Shown here in pieces: positions 28,335-40,800 of a stretch of DNA of 64,000 nucleotides (the first letter of the stretch is position 1; every line of letters starts with the position of its first letter). The notes beneath the pieces were generated by a model, which was not told the DNA's origin, made no database searches, and worked only from the letters and a program-made list of their open reading frames with translations. A program made the translations under genes and the position numbers. Origin of the DNA: Gorsachius magnificus (Eukaryota; Chordata; Aves; Pelecaniformes; Ardeidae); the NCBI GenBank assembly GCA_034008185.1, contig CM067084.1:20178885-20242884 (forward strand), read 5' to 3'.

Positions 28335-28342
28335 TATATACA
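28335..28342 (-). promoter_or_regulatory. Candidate Pumilio element (UGUAUAUA)
   Basis: Third copy of UGUAUAUA on the transcript strand, about 450 nt after the stop codon. It would be kept in all but the shortest 3' UTR isoforms. Confidence 0.35.
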
Positions 28343-28791
28343 TAGTTTACAGCTCCTCCTCCTCCCCAGCAAAGAAACATACACCACACCACACTCACAA
28401 GCATAGTATTATGAAATCCATTCTAACCCACTTGTTCTTTTAACTGTTACTTCATGGTTTTGAGCAGCGTTTTGGACAGCAGCTCCTGGTCTGCCTTATA
28501 GTGTTAACTTTTGTCCTTCAAATAAAAACAAAATGCAAGGATGCAGTCACTTTCTTGATTTAAGTCAGAAGTGTGATTGTAAGAAAAACCTGAATGCCTT
28601 TTACGTTATGTAAACTGAAGTCCTCTGATAAAACATCCGGTTGAAATCAGAATCAGAGGTGGTAGAACGTACAGTCATCACCTGCTTTCCTCAGTGTTCC
28701 CCTTTACCAGAGTTTGGCACCTCTGTTCTTCATTCAACATTCCCATTTTCTTTATTTTACTTTAAGGGAACGACTATCCTGAGATTTGAAT

Positions 28792-28870
28792 TCATAAGAG
28801 TATTTGAGCAACGTACGGGGAATGAGTACTTGCTATAGCAGCCAACAAAGGCAAGTCATTGGATTCAATC
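28792..28870 (-). CDS. FNIP2: FNIP2 terminal coding exon 17 (coding part)
   Basis: 79 coding nt including TGA, entered in phase 2 after acceptor TAATTTCTAG. It encodes [20 protein letters not shown] then VAQILL-stop, the invariant extreme C-terminus of FNIP proteins. The exon continues into the 3' UTR. The stop codon lies at 28792-28794. Confidence 0.97.
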
Positions 28871-31800
28871 CTAGAAATTAAAAAAAAAAAAAAGACAGAC
28901 TTTAAAATATAGTCACTTTCACAAAAGAAGAGAAACACAAGAGGATATTTTTCATCCACTTTGAAGAAACTGGAAGTGTCTTGCTATAACCAAGTTCATT
29001 GTTTATTATTTATTGCCATTACTCATAATATACCAGTAAAGGTAAGTAATAATGTTTAGAACCAAGAAGTATGCTACCATTAAGTCAAAAGATAGCAGTA
29101 TTACATTTTGTGGTATGTAATCTTTTTTGGTTTAAATAAAAACTTCTATTTATTTGCTAAACTATAAGCCTTAGCCTTACCAGTCAGTAGGCACCAATAA
29201 GTTCAGTTTAAGAAAGTATTAAACGTTAGCTTATTAACTCTGCATTTCATGTTTTGATTATAACTCAGTTCACCATACAGTAGCACTTTCTTACCAAAAA
29301 TGACCAATAGCTGGAATTATTATTATGCAACAGCCGTACCATGAATGTTTGCTCACTTCCCAACTGTTTCCAGTCTAAAGCTGCTCAGAGGCCAGGACAT
29401 ATGTATACATATACATTTATACACATGCTGAGAAAAGTGCTTATTTCAGGGTTTCACTATTTACAGCTACATTTCTCAGCATGAAATTTTGAACAGTCTG
29501 GGTAAAGACAAGTTTTACCTACAGTGCTAAAAACCATTTTCTTGGGAAGATGTATTCACCTCTTCCCTCTTCTGCCGTCAGCAGATGCATCCCCCCCAAA
29601 GACTGTATGCCAATCCAGTACTACTATTAGAAGACAGCTGCCAAACAGACATCTGTCTCTCTTCCTGCATCTGCTTTTTGAGAACCCCTCTTCCCTCAAG
29701 ATACAACTGCACCACCTAACCTTCCAAAAAGTCTCAAGTATTTGTTGGGTTAGAGCTTTCCTTAAGGAGATCAAGACAGAAAGAGTGTGTATGAATGCAT
29801 GGAAAACCTCGTAATGACCAAAATCCTAACTTCCTTCATTCTGAAGATCTAAGAATGACAAGTGATTTGTTCTTGCTGTTGAACTGTGTCTCCTCCTGAT
29901 TTCCAGGTGGCTCAATAGAAACTATTTGTACACTTTATAAGGCACATGAAAGAGGACAGTGCTAAATATGGAGCAAGAAGCAAGTCCCCATGGGAACAGG
30001 ATGTCAACATTTAGAAACTAAAAAGGAAAATAACTGCCCCAGGTTTTGCCATTAAGACCGGTATCTGCAATACTCACCCCAATACAATTCCTAGTTCTTT
30101 TACATGCACTCTTGTGTGTCCTCGCAGATATTCTGAAAGCATTTTGCTTTTGAGATACATCTCTTGTAGTCTATCCTCAAGATGCATTATGCACTGTAAA
30201 CACAGACCAAAAACCTCAGAAGGGCTTTAGCAATCACATGCAAATTCTACAGAAATGTAAGCATATCATTTTAGCTTCTATTTTGGCTAGCGCATCTTTC
30301 AAGCTACATCTCTACTCCAAAATCCAGAAGAGGCAATTGGTTTTGTAACAGCTGCGCTAGCAACATTAAAAAAGTTACACTGGCCCCCCTCAAATGGGAA
30401 CCCCCTTGAAGAATTGGGGCATTCCAGCTTTCTCTGGCAGCAAGTTTGTTGCACAGACTGCACATCCATTTCCCACTCAAGTTAGCCACAGTATTTCTGC
30501 TGACTTAAATAGTTTTAACCAGGTTCAAAGACACTCAAGACATCTTACTAAGAATCAAAACAGAATACTTGAGCAAGATGCCTTTGTTATAAGTCAGTAC
30601 TATGTTTTCTGAAAGACTCAGTCTAGACCACAGTTCCTAAAACTAGCACGCTTTAGCTCTAGGGATCTGCTATTCAAGAAACTAAGACTCAAGAATTGGA
30701 AGACACGATTATCTTATTTGTCATAAAATTATAGCTCTTTTGCTCACTACTTTACTGGAGAAGGTGGGTTACAAATCCTTTTTAGGCATTTGTTTTTATT
30801 GGTCTCTAGGTACTTCTAATTTAAAATTGCCTAAGCATTTGATGCTGTTTCCCAAAAGGTAATAGCTCAAGTTGAAATACCAATTTAACCACTCCCCTTT
30901 TCTTTCAGCAGTAGCATGCTAGGAGTGCGTATTATTTTAAACACAGTCATGTGATGCATGGTAATTTCTCACACACCAACTGCAGGAAAACAGATGAACC
31001 TTAGCTTCAAAGAGGGAGAGAGGCTTTTTTGGTAAGACAAGGTCAGTAGGCAGGATGTCTTCATAAGGTGAGTAGGTAGGATGTCTTTATGAGGTATATT
31101 GTTCTAGGACAGAAGGCACACTCAATTTGATATATTCCTTCTTTCCACTGGGATGACCACTTCAAATAAGTTAAATTAGTTCAGCTCTCCAAACTCCAGG
31201 AGATGAAAGCAGGAAGCACATGCAGAACCTCACATTATCAAATGTGTAATCATCCGTCAGGCATAGGCAGCAATTAGAAACAGTAGCAGCAAATAGCTTC
31301 AGGCCATTGTCCAATGTACTTTTCAAGTTGAATGAAGACCATAAGTATTAGAAATGAGATCCTGTGAAACCAGTTTTGCTAATTAAAAAATAATGAGCAA
31401 AAAAAGAGACTCATGCTTGTAGGTAGCCTACCATGTATTTTTCTGATGGTCTGGAGCAAGATTTTTAATGATTCTCTGAGCTCACATCAGGTCTTAATCA
31501 TGGAAGATAAAGAGGCATTTTAAAAAAAAAAATAATGTGCTACATAGTAGTAGAGTAAGGTAAGTGCCACCAGTGGAGGAAAGGCAAAAGCTTTTTGAGA
31601 GCAGTTTGATATATTTGCTTCATCAAAGTTTTCACTCAAGTAGTTATAATCATGGCACTTTTGATTCTAGCCAAGAGAGAAACATCTTTTCCATTACAGG
31701 TAACACTAATGCAAAACACCCATGAACATGTTCTCAGTGGTTCAGGGGAGCATGCAGCCGATTCACAAAGCAGCAGTTCAATATATTTAAATTCCAATAC

Positions 31801-34800
31801 TCATACTAAAGTATTATGGATTTTTTTTTTTTAGGTTGTGAGGGAGTAAATAAGGAAGAATCCCATGTTATTCTAAAAGAGAGATTCTTCATATAAGATT
31901 ATCTGCTCCTCCTGAATGCCAAAGACAAGACATTTCTCCTCATAAGCTTAGTATATGAATCCATTTTGTTCACATGTCCACATTAAGCAAGGTACAGAAG
32001 GGGTTTTTTTCACATTGCTTCCTCTGCAGCTTTTCTCATTGATTAAATAGAAAAAAAAAGGTCAAGCCACTTCTAAAATGAGAAGAGTAGCTTAAAATTA
32101 GTTTAAAGGTGCAGGTAAAACTTTTGACATATTACTGACATGCAGCAGTTGCAAACATCACTTCCCTCTCACCCTGGCATACTGAAAAGCTCTCTGCAGT
32201 ACCGTTACTAGTCTGAAGTGCCACAACAAAAATATCACCACTTGCCTTTCATCCGGTCTGGTCTCAAGCTAGGTTTTGTTTTTTGTTGTAACACAAAAAC
32301 CCAAAAAGCTTATTCATCTGAACAGTAACTGCATGTAAAGCAATGTACACTCATAAAGGAAACTTCAAACATACTGCATTATGCTCATTTCTGATCAGTA
32401 TTAGTGCATATGTTTTTGTCAAAATTTAAACCAAAGAATCAGTACAATTAAAAAGTCACAATTCTCCCCCTAGAGTTTAGTCAAATACTTGACTCCCATG
32501 CACCCATGCTTCTATTTTAGGAAAGAGCTGTAAAACCCACTGACAGAAGGATCAAAGTGTCTCTAACATAGATTACATAAAACTTAAACTACTAGCACTG
32601 TCACTTTATTGTTCCTTTTTGTAAGAAAAAGGAAATAACCTCCACCCAAACATTCCATCTCTAAACCCCCCCACCACCACACAAAGCATCCAGAAATTGC
32701 ATACACAAACCCCAAGCCACACTGGAAAGAACGCTTCAGTTGCAGAATCAACTATTCAGTTTAGAAATGCCAGAAGTGAAAACATTACTGTGCAAGTGTT
32801 AGGATATAATTTCAACCAAAGTTGCATATTTTTCAATGCCCAGAAGAATCCAGAGACAACATTGACAATGTAGCCACATATTTTGCCTAGCACTTGACTT
32901 CAAGAACTTAGCATAATCAATACCACTAATTTTATCCAAAACAGTGCCGACTAATACTATTTACAGCTGTTCGTGTTTGGCTCCATCCTCCTCTTCCATC
33001 TGCTAGCGCAGTCATTATGCAGGCTTCCTACAAAGTTTCTCAAGGCTATCTGCTGAAGGACAAATCAATTCTATTTATTGTAAAAGGGGTGACTACTGAA
33101 AAATACCCCCCATCTTTCCTCATATACACTCATGCATTAAAAATTGTATTATAATTACCACTGTCAGACTTGTAGGTAATTTTGTGGTAATCAGCAAAAC
33201 CAGCATTACTGATTTGCCACTACTGATGAGGACAGGAAAGGACACTGTGGGATAGAGAGTACGCAATAGGACAAAGTAAAATCCCCTGCTGCAACCCACC
33301 CGCCCCCAGGTGTTTTCAGGTTTCAGCCTCCTCCCAGCAATCCCATGGAGATATTGGCAAGGCTATCAGACAGCACCTGCTGGCAGGGTTGGCTGAAATA
33401 TGCCTAGAACAGAAGGCTCAAGTAAACCCACACAGGCACAATTATTTGGGGAGGAGAGAGAAGAGGCATCCACTGCATGGGGTTGGATAGAAAGGCCAAG
33501 AATAGAAAGCTGTATGCTAGAAACAGGCTCGGGTAGATAGAAGCTTCAACAACATAGAGAAGTATGGAAATTACATAAACAAAAAAATAAAAAATTTACA
33601 GAGCCCTAATCATAAGCACATGAGGACCATGCCTAAACAACTTTAGTTTTGGCATATGTATTTTGGTGTGGTTAACTTTAATCTGACCTATTAGATGTAA
33701 ATTACAGATAAAGCAGTGTCTGTTACTAGACTGCAGCACACATTCTTTTTCAATATGCTGTATCAGCTCTGTGTTACTTCAGGCGTTAGTTTGCCAGTGC
33801 AGCAAGACAGTGTACAAAACTCCGCATTTGCTATCTAAGCTAAGCAACTTTCTTAGCTTCAGTCTTCAGTAAAGAAATACTTACAAAGTCAGCCGGGACA
33901 TTGAGTTTGTAAAGCTGTAAAATAGACTGCAGTAAACTGGATACTTGACTCGAAACCAAAACATCCTTGCCTAACTTCATATTGTCCATCATCTTTCTCT
34001 GGCTTGTAGCTACTTGTACGTTCCATTTATCTGTGTCTGCAATAATGCAGACAGCTTCTGCTATGGGCTCATCTAGCACTGGATGCTGCAACAGATACAA
34101 AATACAAATATTAAGTGACACTTTCATAAACATTTCCACAACTTATTTTGAGGTTCCACTTTTATTCACACTGAGGCAGGGAATAAGTGACACGATGAAA
34201 TTCTTTTGTCCAATAGGAAATTGAAGGCATCTCAAAAATGAGAAGGAATGCCATTTCAGTGACAAGAGTTTACACTCAGCAACATCAGGCCAGTTAAGAC
34301 TTAATTACCAATTTGATCAAGGCATTTAATTTTAATTAGTGCTTCAAAATCACTACTCAATATTGGTTTTCTTCAAGTATTCCACCTGAAAAGATACTTT
34401 TCTTCCAAAATGAAAGGAGTAATAATTATACTGATCCAGCGATGGTGAAAGTATATTTAACATTTGAGATGTGAGGGATTTCACTATACACAATCAAGGC
34501 AGGGTACGTATGAAGAGCCTGTATCATATTAGACCAATCAGATGCTGTTTAAAATAGTTATACACACCCATCACTGTTTTGGATAGCACATGAACTCATT
34601 CCAGCATGATGATTCCTAATTGCTATAGAGAGAAGCTGTTGACAATTACTACATAAACATTGCATACTAAGGTCTCACAGTTACTTTAGTGAAAGGTTAG
34701 TTATAAATTAATTATATAATTTAGGAGTACCTGGAGTAGAGTAAGAGCACAGCAAAGTTCTTACCTACAGACAATTACTTTCCGTAGTCACTCATTTCTG

Positions 34801-37800
34801 CTATAGTCTAATATAACACAGACCTCCACAAGATTTCACCTCCCTTGCAATACGTGCCAAAAAGTGGCAAAATAAGATGTTTCAACTTGCAGACAGGATT
34901 ATCTATATTTCATAAAAGTGATATGCTTTTTGACTGAAGAGAAGCAGTTTGAGGGTTTTTTTCCTTGCTTGCAGCTTCAGGTTACAAACAAGGAAAAAAC
35001 CCTCAAACTGCTTCTCTTCAGTAACTTGAAGGGAACTTTTTAACTTCAAGTTGCAAACAATCTTCCTTATGTCCGTCTTTGAAGAGAAGACTTAAGAGAA
35101 TATAAAGGAAAGCACACATGATTCTTGTGTGAACAGGCTTTGCACACAATGAATCAAGGGCTTACACCTTTCAAGGAGGAAGAAACATCAGGTGTGGCTG
35201 TTAAGAACAGGGAAGTAGAAAGAAACAAGACCTAATCAAAGGACCTGCTTCTGTAGATCTCAGTAATATCACAACTCCTACCAGGACTTAGAACAGTACT
35301 TTAACTCACATGCATTGCATGAAGTAGGTCTGCTAGTAGACATTGCTTGAGTTTTTCATCATTATTTATTCCATGTAGCACCAGATCAGGTATATAAGTA
35401 TGACAGTAACCACCTAGAAGTGATCTTCCAAAGTTTTTCACGCATTGACTGCTAATTGTATTTGACCTGAAATACAGAAATACAAAGGAGGTAAGATTCT
35501 TGTTTGACACATTGCATTCAGATTTTAAATGAATGCTGTTTGGTTTATCACCCCTGCTTCTACTGCAAATCTTAAATCAACAATTGTAGTCAAAATACAG
35601 TAAACCAATTACTGCTGCTCTTTGAAACAAGAATTTTAAAAGCTGGACTTTAACAATGTATTGATCCCTTCAAATTTATGAACAGGGAGATCTAAATGTG
35701 TTGGAGCTTGTGGTATGTATGAGCTCCCTGTTCTGCAGCTAACAGGTTTGCTAAATCCGAGTTATCAAACCCAGCCTGAGAAGCAAACTCTAACAACCTA
35801 CCTTAAGCATCTGCAAGCTCCATGTGCACCTGTAAAGCTCAAAAGTTTTCAAATAGGATGCCCTTATTTATTTCAAACCTGTCTTTGATTTGTCAAGTAT
35901 GTGAAATCTAAACAGTTATCCGTTTAAGGAAGCTTTTTGCTTGTCCTCAGATGTTCAAGGCAGTTTATATAAAAAAAGTTTGATCACTTATTAGGCTTTT
36001 GAAGAACACCTTTGTCAGAAAACATCAGTACCTAAACCTGCTTAGTCTTAGTGGTCTTTTTGCCAAATCTGTCTGTTATGGATTTGTTGCAAGGAACTTA
36101 GTCAAGATCCCAGAGGATTTCAGACTTGAAATACTGAACATCTCTAAAATAGCAACAGCTTTTGACTCCATTGAGTTCTAAATTAAACTTCTTTACCTTG
36201 GTAAAGGAAGTTCCACTTCTGCAAACTCTTCAAGTCTTTTGCTGACATTATCGTGATCTACTTCATCAGGGATACAACAATCACCTTCTTCATCACTGGC
36301 GCCGAGAGCACTGTCTGAACTCTCATTCCTTGGAATGTCCCCTTCAACTCTGAAGGGGATTTTCCTTCCAGCATCCCCATAGGGGACATCTTTAGCACCT
36401 ACTTTAGGGGAATCCTGTTTGACAGCAGAACCTACTTCTACACAGCCAGGGGAATAGTTCTCCAGGTTGCCAGAGCATAAAGTTCTAGTTTCTTTCAGGC
36501 TTGGTAATTTTACAGTTTCTATGTTATCTGTGGGCAATAGTGGTTCACTAGATATTGTGTTCATAAAATTCATTTCAGTTCCTTTACTTTCCATATGTTG
36601 GTTCAGTGTACTCTCCTTCCCCTCACAAGGTGGGATTTGTGTATAACAAACGTTATGTTTACTGAAGGGAATAAAGGCAGCTTCACAACTTTCTTTTTGA
36701 TTCTGGGAGGCATCCACAGTCAGATTTGCAGAACTTGAGGCACAATGTATCACCTCTGGATTTTTTCTGAATGCCTTCAGATTTTCTTCCATTTCTCTTC
36801 TATGGATTTCTAAGTCTGACTCTGGTGATGCAGAACTTCCAATCTGAAAGGTGACCTTTTCTAAGTGTGAACTCCTGTGGCCAGACCTTTCAGGACAAGG
36901 TAAGGCAGATGACCTACTAGACAATTGTTTTTCCACTTTTGTCTCATTCTGGCTCTTGTCCTTCTTTATATCCATTAAATCCTCCAATTTAGATGGCTCT
37001 TCAAAGTGGTAGGATATGATTCCCGTATCAGTGACAGTTCTTTTCCTACCATCAACTGCTCCTTTATGGAAACTGCTAGTTAGACTGTCAACAGATGCTT
37101 CAGAGTTCTGACTGGCCTTTCCTGTTGCTTCTCTCTTTTCTCTTGAGGAAGCTGGGACAACATGAGTGTTTTCTGGGTCATGTACCCACTCTGCAATACT
37201 ATTGTTCTTATTTCCATCATTCTTTGGAGGTAGGATTGGAGGCACAAGAGCAGGTTCATTTTTAACAGTGACAACCACATAATCAGACTCCTCTACCTCT
37301 CCCTTTTCTAGTGCAGTTGTGATCTTGCTTCCATTTAGCACTTGCTCTCCTTCCCCAGCCTTCTCACTCCACGTCAGCTGATTTTCCTGCAGCTCAGAGC
37401 ACCGAATGAAGTAAGTTAGAACATAGAGCAAGCGCTGCACCAACTCCTTGCGTTTTCCAACAATAACAGTTCGAGTCAATCTAACTGGAGAGCCTATGGC
37501 ACCATAGAGATCACCTATACAGGAAAACAAAAATTTCACATGCTTATGTTTGGTTGTAATATAAGCTATACCATTTAAATTCAACACATTTGGAAACAGC
37601 ATTTACTATGGGACAGATAATTTCTTCCACGGTAAGTTCATAAAAGTTCAAAACAAAAGATAACAAAAGAAGTCCTCTAGCACTTCTTATACCTGGCTTG
37701 TGTCCAGAATAGTTTTAGTGCTTTTGTAAGGGATTAGCTGCTGTTACTCAGTTTCTTTCTGTTCAAAGCCACTAAGGTTTTTATTTACATGATGCTTACA

Positions 37801-40800
37801 AGGTATTATCACTCGGAAACTGACACAACAGGGGGTGAAGAGGAATATAGATCCAGCCAAACTCTGAAGCCAGCTATACTATCTATTTTTCTACTAACTT
37901 TTCTCACAAAGTTACTCTGTTTTATTGCAGTCACTTTTTTCTGTTAAACACAGGAATTTTCATACAGATAAAAATCTGAACTTTATTTTTCAGGACTAAA
38001 ATATCAAAAAAGCAAAGGATTCAGTATTGGCTTAATAAATCAGGTTCTGAAAAGAGCAGCATACAACTACCTTATTGGGCAAGGCACATGCACTTTATGT
38101 ACCTGGAATGAACCTCACTAACATGAGCATTTACCTTTGGCAGGAGGTGGCAGACAACTAGAAGATATAGTCACTATCTAAAATACAACTGTAATATGAA
38201 AGGTAGGTACTACAACAGAATTTGAGTGTCCCCCCAAGAACTGATTTGCTAGCTCAATTATCCTGAAGAACTGCTTTTTTTAAACAGAACTAAGGTCACA
38301 CATATCCCACTTTCAACATTTATTTGGGAGAGTGGCACCTATCTTCCAGTTGCCTATAATCCTCCATCAGCTGAAGGGTTTCTACTCCAAAGTTCTGGGA
38401 GAAGAAGTAAACATAGATAGCCAATAAGGGAATATTCATATGCTCTATCAGACAAAGATGGGTTAACTCAAGAAATGCCTATTACCAGGTTAAGTTAACA
38501 CAGTTATCTTCACCTGACACCCATTAGGGAACACCCACTAAGTTGTCTTTGCCTAACCAAACTGTGGCTGATATCACCAGCAGATGGGAGACCATCACCA
38601 AAATTTTCTTTAGGCACTGTAAGTGTTCACTCTGAAAGTAGGCTTCTCTGGCTTGAGGCTTTATTAGCTACCTGATAATCTACCAGATTGTTTTAGGTGC
38701 TAAATCCTTGCTCAGGGCTGCTCAAATGTTCTGGACAGAGTTCGCCACCGGGATTTTGTACTAGATCCCAGGAAGCAATGCTAAACGAAAGTTGTAATCA
38801 GAGCTTCAGGAAGGTTTCTACCAAGGGCAAGGGGCCTCTGGTTTCAACATGAGGTGACGAAAACAGAAGAAAAACCCAACAACCAAAACAAAAAACCCAA
38901 ACAGCACAAAAACCCAAACACCACATTTATGCCCAGCCTCCTCTTCACCATACAGAACATAAAAGGAATGAAGCTCCTCACTCCATTCCTGCAAAACAAG
39001 GATCAATGAGACAGTAATTCCATTGCTCTCACTGTCTCCCCCACCAAGATCTGCTGTTTCCCATGATGCCAGCGATGCACTGGAGAGGCTTCTGTGTGGT
39101 GGCATCAGTGTGTTGCCTTCCCCCAGTTAAGAACACCCTTGCAACTAGCCCCATAGCCTAACATGCCAGCAAATTCATTCCTCAGTAATGGAAAGCGGGC
39201 TTCAGACTACTCAGCCTCATTCATTAACCTTGATGCCTGGTGGGCCACAAGGACTAGCAATTTGGAAAGGAAATAGGAAGATGTCTTTTTACTTTCAAGT
39301 TGAGCACAGTTGCTATGGAAATCAGATTCAGGCCTCATGTTCATTTGCACAACTGACTTTTATATAAAACCATTACTAAAAAGACAGAAAAAGTCAAAGT
39401 TGTGGTCTTCAAAACATACTGATGTCTACCGTTAAGACTGTTAGATTAAAACTGATGTTTAAGAGACAGTATTAGGTCTTCCTGGAAGTTGTATTTATAG
39501 TTGTATCACTATGTAATTTTAATTCATATGTAATGTAATGAAAACATAGGTTTGAAGGTAGAAAGACAGGTACGTCAGAATCCTTTCCTTAATAAAAAGT
39601 CATTTCCATTTAAAAGCACTAAGCTCTGGGTTTTTTTTATTTTTTCCCTCCTCTTTCTAAAGAAGGAGACCAGCAGAGGGCAACATTTTACTTTCATTAT
39701 CAGTTACTACAACCACCTGATAGTGGCTTTTGGGCTTTTTAAGAACAAAACAAAACCAGAAAGCATTTTGATTTCAGGCAATGAGAACTTGGCTAAGCCA
39801 GTGCTGGTAGCAACACAGAGCCTGAGAAGGCAAGAAGAGAAACAGATTCTTGACTAGTCACCAGTGGTTGCTCCTGGGACTGACCACAAGAGCTACTGCT
39901 GATCTTCTGTCTCCAGTCCAGCTGGTTTTTTTATAACCCCAGGCGTGGCTCCACCCTCTGAGCAAGCTTCTATTTTCCCCTCCAAGACTAAACCCTTACT
40001 CCTCTGTATAACATTTTAGAAGACGTCCTAAAACAGGAAACACTTCTACTACAGCTACATGGCCAAGGTAGCAATTCCTAGTTTCATAAAAGTTGCTGAT
40101 AATAACAAATATAACTGAGACAATTAGCAAGAAATACAGCCAGTAGCACCAGTGTAAGTCACATTATTGCTTTAGTGTGCATGTGTGTTATTTTACATGG
40201 CAATATAGTATATCAGTTAAAGTTCAGGCCAATCTGATGTCAGACTCACAGCTGCTACCAAGAGGAGGAATTTTCAAGGATTTACCACTGGCAGCATTAT
40301 TCCCTCAGCTCTCTCACCTACTCATTTGACAGCAGTTATTTAATCCCCTGTATCAAGACAATTTACAAGTTATAAAATATTTGCCAGAGAACAGCCTGAG
40401 GAGCTGGGCATGGAAAGGAAGTCTCGACCCAAGCCCACTCATGTAACTGTGAATGAACAGAGGTACTGCCAGCTGCCAGACTTCTACTCTGTTGTTTTGG
40501 TGCCCATCCTAGCTCTGCGAGAAAGGGATAAAAGGAGGTAGCCAGGGCAGTTTCAACTACAAAGGGCCACCAAGGCCCAGAGAACTCCCCTCAATCCACT
40601 CTGTTCCCTCTTGTTCTTCCCAGACTGCTCAGATCTTTCACAGCACTTGCATCATCTTAATACTTCTATAACAAGTTACTTAACCAGGCAGTGTAACAGA
40701 GGATGACAATAAGAGACCAAGGAGAAAAGCAGAGCACTCAGGCTATGCAAACAGGCCTCCAAATACTCTGTTTAACCAGGCGCAAGACATCTGTTGGTAG

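Larger units (their letters stand above)
25020..28791 (-). other. FNIP2: Probable FNIP2 3' UTR
   Basis: AT-rich sequence without a coding frame follows the FNIP2 stop. The lower end is set by the last good poly(A) signal before the downstream CR1. About 3.8 kb is compatible with the multi-kb 3' UTR of mammalian FNIP2. On the transcript strand it carries one let-7 8-mer target (26049-26056), three UGUAUAUA Pumilio-type elements and four copies of AGUUUACA. Earlier AATAAA signals exist, for example 27729-27734, 27545-27550 and 28751-28756 just after the stop, so shorter isoforms are possible. The boundary is inferred. Confidence 0.6.
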
